Part shown: positions 60,708 through 64,000 of the stretch, piece by piece
Position numbering within the stretch: the first letter of the stretch is position 1
Layout of the letters: every line of letters begins with the position of its first letter
From: Bradyrhizobium sp. AZCC 1693
GTDB taxonomy: Bacteria; Pseudomonadota; Alphaproteobacteria; Rhizobiales; Xanthobacteraceae
Assembly (NCBI RefSeq): GCF_036924745.1
Contig: NZ_JAZHSD010000001.1
Span: 2,790,001 to 2,854,000 of the forward strand
Reading direction: 5' to 3'
DNA length: 64,000 bases
The notes under the pieces: generated by a model
Told to the model about the DNA's origin: nothing
What the model saw: the letters and a program-made list of their open reading frames with translations, nothing else
Database searches by the model: none
Program-made: the position numbers and the translations under genes

Positions 60708-61289
60708 ATGCCTCTGGAAAATAGCAGTAAATCGCGCCGCCTGATGCATACGCGGTCGATCGAAAGCGAAGGATTTCTGCGCGACGATGGCCTTTGGGAA
60801 GTCGAGGCGTGGCTGCGCGACACAAAACCCTTCACCCAGCGCGCCGACCGTTTTCGCGGCGAACTGAAGCCGGGCGATCCCGTACACGATATCGGCCTGC
60901 GGCTCGCCATCGACGACGGCATGACCATCCGCGAGGCGGAAGCGATGATGCGCGCCACGCCCTACCCCACCTGCGTCGAAGTCGAGCCGATCCTGCGGCG
61001 CCTGATCGGCGAGCGGGTCGGCCCGGGCTGGCGCGAAACGGTGCGGCGCAAGATCGGCCGGCTGGAAACCTGCACGCATCTGATGGAATTGCTCGGCCCA
61101 GCCGTGACCACGCTGTACCAGACCATGTCCTACGGCAAGAAGCCGCAAGGCCGCGACACGCTGGAGAACCAGCAGAACTCCGGCGAGCGTCCGTTCTTCA
61201 TCGGCGGCTGCCATTCCTGGCGCACCGACGGCCCGATCGTCGCCGCGATGTTCCCGCAGTTCGCGACCAAGCCGGCGGCGAAAGACTAG
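60708..61289 (+). CDS. DUF2889 family protein
   Basis: A 193-residue protein matching DUF2889: RSIESEGFLRDDGLWEVEAWLRDTKPF at the N-terminus, VHDIGLRLAIDDGMTIREAEAMM, and RRKIGRLETCTHLMELLGPAVTTLYQTM with conserved Cys and His. The function is not established; the family tends to accompany catabolic gene clusters. It lies 29 bases downstream of the dehydrogenase relic. Confidence 0.85.
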   Translation: MPLENSSKSRRLMHTRSIESEGFLRDDGLWEVEAWLRDTKPFTQRADRFRGELKPGDPVHDIGLRLAIDDGMTIREAEAMMRATPYPTCVEVEPILRRLIGERVGPGWRETVRRKIGRLETCTHLMELLGPAVTTLYQTMSYGKKPQGRDTLENQQNSGERPFFIGGCHSWRTDGPIVAAMFPQFATKPAAKD

Positions 61290-61320
61290 ATCGGGATGGG
61301 TTAGAGTCGAATCGATTCGC

Positions 61321-61341
61321 CGTTAGTGCGAAGCACTAACG
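61321..61341. repeat. Perfect hairpin in intergenic repeat element
   Basis: CGTTAGTGC-GAA-GCACTAACG is a perfect 9-bp stem with a three-base loop, 32 bases after the DUF2889 stop. It may act as a terminator-like structure or belong to the dispersed repeat that follows. Confidence 0.6.
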
Positions 61342-61400
61342 ATCTCGTGTCCCGGACACCGTGCAAAGACCCTTCGGCGGTACACCGCAGGGGCCAGACA

Positions 61401-61434
61401 CAAAATCGCTAAAACAACCCCATGCAAAGTAGAA
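61401..61434 (+). repeat. Interspersed 34-bp repeat, copy 2
   Basis: It matches 15671-15704 at all but two positions (CAAAATCGCTAAAACAACCC, then CATGCAAAGTAGAA). Both copies lie in or at the edge of intergenic DNA on the same strand and both have a small hairpin nearby. Confidence 0.7.
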
Positions 61435-61507
61435 TGCGCCCGGCTCGCAGCACTCACGCCGCTTGCGTCCAGGGCACGAGTGACCCCCGGGCACACCCCT
61501 CAGAATA

Positions 61508-61522
61508 GATATCTGAGATATC
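61508..61522. promoter_or_regulatory. Operator-like dyad upstream of the XRE regulator
   Basis: GATATCT-G-AGATATC is a perfect inverted repeat ending five bases before a TTGACA hexamer (61528-61533). With a 16-base spacer, TAGGAT at 61550-61555 could be the -10 element. The arrangement suits a repressor site for the helix-turn-helix protein encoded at 61606. Confidence 0.5.
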
Positions 61523-61527
61523 ACTTA

Positions 61528-61555
61528 TTGACATATTAGCATCAATACTTAGGAT
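61528..61555 (+). promoter_or_regulatory. Possible sigma-70 promoter of the XRE-hyf operon
   Basis: TTGACA at 61528-61533 is a perfect -35 consensus. TAGGAT at 61550-61555 matches the -10 consensus at four of six positions with a 16-base spacer. The XRE start codon is 50 bases downstream. Confidence 0.45.
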
Positions 61556-61605
61556 GCAGGAATGACCTTTCATATTGGTCCGAGCGTCGCCGGCGAGGCA
61601 GACTG

Positions 61606-61905
61606 ATGATCACTGCGGCTCAATTGCGGGCTGCCAGGGTGCTTCTCGGCATCGATCAGCGGCGGCTCGCGGAGCTGTCGGGGCTTTCGGTGCCAACCAT
61701 TCAGCGGATGGAAGCGAGTGAGACGATGATTCGGGGCAACGTCGATTCGCTGGTGAAGCTGATCACCGCGCTCGAGGATGCCGGCATCGAATTGATCGAC
61801 GACGGGGCGAACAGCGACGGCGGCGGACGCGGCGTGCGGCTCAAGGCCGGCTCCGGAGATCGCGCGGAAAACAAGACATCGAGCGCAGCGAGGGCGCGCA
61901 AATAA
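61606..61905 (+). CDS. XRE family helix-turn-helix regulator
   Basis: A 99-residue protein. The helix-turn-helix lies at residues 1-60 (TAAQLRAARVLLGIDQRRLAELSGLSVPTIQRMEAS), followed by a short helical segment (LVKLITALEDAGIELI) and a polar tail. The TAA stop overlaps the hyfB ATG (TAATG), so the regulator is translated together with the hydrogenase-4-like operon. This is an unusual placement for such a small regulator. Confidence 0.88.
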   Translation: MITAAQLRAARVLLGIDQRRLAELSGLSVPTIQRMEASETMIRGNVDSLVKLITALEDAGIELIDDGANSDGGGRGVRLKAGSGDRAENKTSSAARARK

Positions 61906-63921
61906 TGTCGGCCGTCGCCCTGCAAATGGTCTGTGTCGCCGGACTGCTCGGGTTGCCCGCGCTGGCGATCGTTCTGAGCCGGTCGAAGATCTCCACACCT
62001 GTCATCTACGGCGCGACACTGGCCGTATCGGCGATTGCAATGGCCGGCGCGTTGCGCTTCCTGGTCGGCGGCGCCGCTGATGCCACCACCCTCACCCTGC
62101 CGGTCGGTTTGCCGTGGCTTGGCGCGCACTTCCGCCTCGATGCACTGGCCTCGTTCTTTCTCGTCGTCATCAATCTGGGTGGGGCGTCGGCAAGTCTCTA
62201 TGGCCTCGGCTACGGCCATCATGACCCCGCACCGCACCGCGTGCTTCCCTTCTTCCCCGCCTTTCTCGCCGGCATGAACCTCGTGGTGCTGGCCGACGAC
62301 GCCTTCTCCTATCTGCTGTGCTGGGAGTTCATGTCGCTGGCATCCTGGGCGCTTGTCATGGCGCATCATCGCGAGCCGGGCAACGCCAGGGCCGGCTACG
62401 TCTATCTCGTCATGGCCAGCTTCGGCACTCTCGCGCTGCTGCTCGCCTTCGGCTTGCTGGCGGGGCCGGCGGGAGATTACGGATTTGCGGCCATTCGCGC
62501 CGCGCAGCACACGCCCCATGCCGCGACGCTGGTGCTGATCCTGATGCTGCTCGGCGCCGGCTCCAAGGCGGGCCTGGTGCCGTTGCATGTCTGGCTGCCG
62601 CTCGCCCATCCCGCGGCTCCGAGCCACGTGTCCGCGCTGATGAGCGGCGTCATGACCAAGGTCGCGATCTACGGCTTCATTCGCGTCTTGTTCGATCTGC
62701 TGGGACAGCCGAGCTGGCCGGCCAGCGCGATCGTGCTGTTCCTCGGCAGCATCACCGCCGTCATGGGCATCCTTTACGCCATGATGGAGAAGGACCTGAA
62801 GCGCCTCCTGGCCTACTCTACCATCGAGAATATCGGCATCGTCTTTGTCAGCCTCGGCCTTGCCATGGCGTTCCAGGCCAATGGACTGAAGGCGGCGGCG
62901 GCGCTCGCCTTCACGGCCGCGCTGTTTCACGCACTCAACCACTCCTTCTTCAAGAGCCTGCTGTTCTTCGGCGCCGGCGCCGTGCTGACCGCGACGGGCG
63001 AGCGCGACATGGACAAGCTCGGTGGTCTCATTCACCGCATGCCGTTCACGAGCTTCGCCGTTCTCGTCGGCTGCGTCGCGATCTCGGCGCTGCCGCCGTT
63101 CAACGGCTTCGTGTCGGAATGGCTGATCTTCCAGGCGGTGCTGCAAAGTCCGGAACTGCCGCAATGGGCGCTGAAGATCATGGTGCCCGCGGTCGGCGCG
63201 ATGCTCGCTCTCGCTGCCGCACTGGCCGCGGCGTGTTTCGTCAAAACCTACGGCGTGACGTTTCTTGGCCGGCCGCGCGCCACGGCCGCGGAAACCGCCT
63301 CCGAAGTCGACCGCTTCTCGCTCACGGCCATGTCCATCCTCGCCGTGCTCTGCCTGCTCGCCGGAATCCTGCCGGGACTGGCGATCGACGCGCTTGCGCC
63401 GGTTACGACTCAAATCCTCGGCAGCCGCATGCCGACGCAGGCCAGTCAACCCTGGCTTTCGATCGTGCCGATTGCCGAGAGCCGCAGCTCCTACAATGGA
63501 CTGCTGGTGATGGTGTTCATCACGGCGGCCGCGTCGCTGGCGGTCTATTTCATTCATCGCTTCGCCTCCCAGTGCGCTGCGACGCGGACCGGCCTGGGGT
63601 TGCGGTTTCTCCGACGCGACGCCCGCCGCGCAATATTCGGGCGTGAGCTTCGCCCAGCCGATCCGCCGCGTGTTCGGCACGCTGGTGTTCCACGCCCGCG
63701 ATCACGTCACGATGCCGCCGCCGGGAGACCTCCGTCCGGCGCGGCTCAGAATTGAACTGCACGATATGGTTTGGAACGGAATGTATGCGCCAATTGCGGA
63801 TGCCGTCGGCTTTTCGTCCAGCCGACTCAATCGCCTGCAGTTCCTGACCATCCGGCGATACCTCAGCCTGGTTTTCGCCACCCTTGTCACGCTGCTGCTG
63901 GTGCTCGCGATATGGTCGTGA
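61905..63921 (+). pseudogene. hyfB: Hydrogenase-4 component B (HyfB-like NuoL/MrpD-family subunit) with an apparent frameshift
   Basis: The first 555 codons encode a polytopic antiporter-like subunit: WEFMSLASWALVMAHH, GAGSKAGLVPLHVWLPLAHPAAPSHVSALMSGVMTK (key Lys residues), and MMEKDLKRLLAYSTIENIG. After 63569 the same frame loses hydrophobicity and ends at 63755. The expected C-terminus (GPAWGCGFSDATPAAQYSG ... to 63921) continues in the +1 frame. Removing one C from the CCC run at 63568-63570 restores a protein of about 671 residues, the normal HyfB length. This is either a real mutation or a sequencing error. It would pump protons or sodium in a hydrogenase- or formate-linked complex. Confidence 0.88.
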
Positions 63922-64000
63922 TCTCGGACATCATCGTGCAAGGCGTGCAGATGTTGCTCGTGCTGCTGCTCGCCCCGCTCCTGACCGGCTACGTGCGCAA
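63912..64000 (+). CDS. hyfC: Hydrogenase-4 component C (HyfC/NuoH-like), 5' end only
   Basis: The ATG at 63912 overlaps the restored end of hyfB by ten bases. The 29 visible codons encode MVVISDIIVQGVQMLLVLLL followed by APLLTGYVR. This is the first membrane helix and loop of HyfC/HycD, the NuoH-like membrane anchor of Ni-Fe hydrogenase complexes. The gene runs off the right edge. Confidence 0.75.
   Translation, partial: MVVISDIIVQGVQMLLVLLLAPLLTGYVR

Larger units (their letters stand above)
61290..61605. other. Intergenic region with repeat elements and an operator-like site
   Basis: These 316 bases contain, in order, a perfect hairpin at 61321-61341, a GTGTCC-C-GGACAC palindrome near 61347-61359, the second copy of the 34-bp interspersed repeat (61401-61434), and a perfect dyad at 61508-61522. 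The last 100 bases before the XRE gene are AT-rich and probably form its promoter. Confidence 0.6.

Noticed and set aside
61701..63680. 659-codon minus-strand frame opposite hyfB
   Set aside because: Composition is Arg/Gln/His/Glu-rich antisense sequence. The plus-strand HyfB reading is unmistakable.
1..64000. tRNA genes, rRNA, CRISPR arrays, complete insertion sequences or prophage
   Set aside because: I looked for cloverleaf ends, regularly spaced short repeats and transposase or integrase motifs and saw none that could be supported.

Overview
The window is GC-rich, gene-dense alphaproteobacterial chromosome. Its gene content points to Bradyrhizobium or a close relative in the Nitrobacteraceae: many solitary tricarboxylate-type (Bug) and TRAP binding proteins, class III CoA-transferases, MmgE/PrpD, several molybdenum hydroxylases, paired serine-glyoxylate aminotransferases, an RTX protein with tryptophan-rich repeats, and an interspersed repeat ending ...ACCCCATGCAAAGTAGAA. 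The assignment comes from recognised gene families and not from a search. I saw no rRNA, tRNA, CRISPR array or intact insertion sequence.

Layout. (1) 1-9613 is a surface-glycan or envelope accessory region with a HTTM/DCC membrane protein running off the left edge, an SMR-type transporter, a beta-propeller glycosidase-like protein, two methyltransferases, a PhyH-type dioxygenase, a GT-C membrane glycosyltransferase and a NeuD-type acyltransferase. (2) 9752-12922 encodes a serralysin-like RTX metalloprotease with four long C-terminal repeats. (3) 13267-15702 holds a CaiB/BaiF CoA-transferase, an AroQ-like protein with altered substrate residues and an EthD-like protein. (4) 15787-21197 is a tripartite tricarboxylate transporter interrupted by the methionine-salvage pair mtnP-mtnA. 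(5) 21448-22196 encodes two small exported proteins, one a collagen-like lipoprotein. (6) 22222-29950 is a glyoxylate/2-hydroxyacid module: crotonase-like protein, two aminotransferases, a divergent GntR regulator, a FAD/Fe-S dehydrogenase and GlcG.

(7) 29951-41353 is an 11.4-kb run on the minus strand. It contains a secreted protein of unknown family, a Tat-exported isoquinoline-oxidoreductase-like Mo hydroxylase, its 2Fe-2S subunit, a dihaem cytochrome, a solute-binding protein, MmgE/PrpD, a non-canonical SDR, a DMSO-reductase-family enzyme and a crotonase. It looks like one catabolic unit with periplasmic oxidation followed by cytoplasmic processing. (8) 41516-50388 runs the other way: Bug protein, a second (cytoplasmic) Mo hydroxylase coupled to a ModA-like protein without a signal peptide, GntR, a TRAP transporter and a cyclase-family hydrolase. 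(9) 50437-54054 has a Crp/Fnr regulator, a strong terminator, an adenylate-cyclase remnant and a purine-degradation operon (DUF3830, puuE, uraD-uraH fusion). (10) 54211-61289 has a sugar-type ABC transporter lacking its ATPase gene, an AroE-like dehydrogenase, a GntR regulator, an LLM oxidoreductase, an internally deleted alcohol-dehydrogenase relic and a DUF2889 protein. (11) 61606-64000 starts a hydrogenase-4/complex-I-like operon led by an XRE regulator; hyfB carries an apparent one-base frameshift and hyfC is cut by the right edge.

The regions most likely to hold undescribed biology are the two molybdenum-hydroxylase clusters of regions 7 and 8, divergent around 41354-41515, and the set of metabolic enzymes (AroQ-like, AroE-like, SDR, crotonases) that keep the family fold but have lost diagnostic residues.
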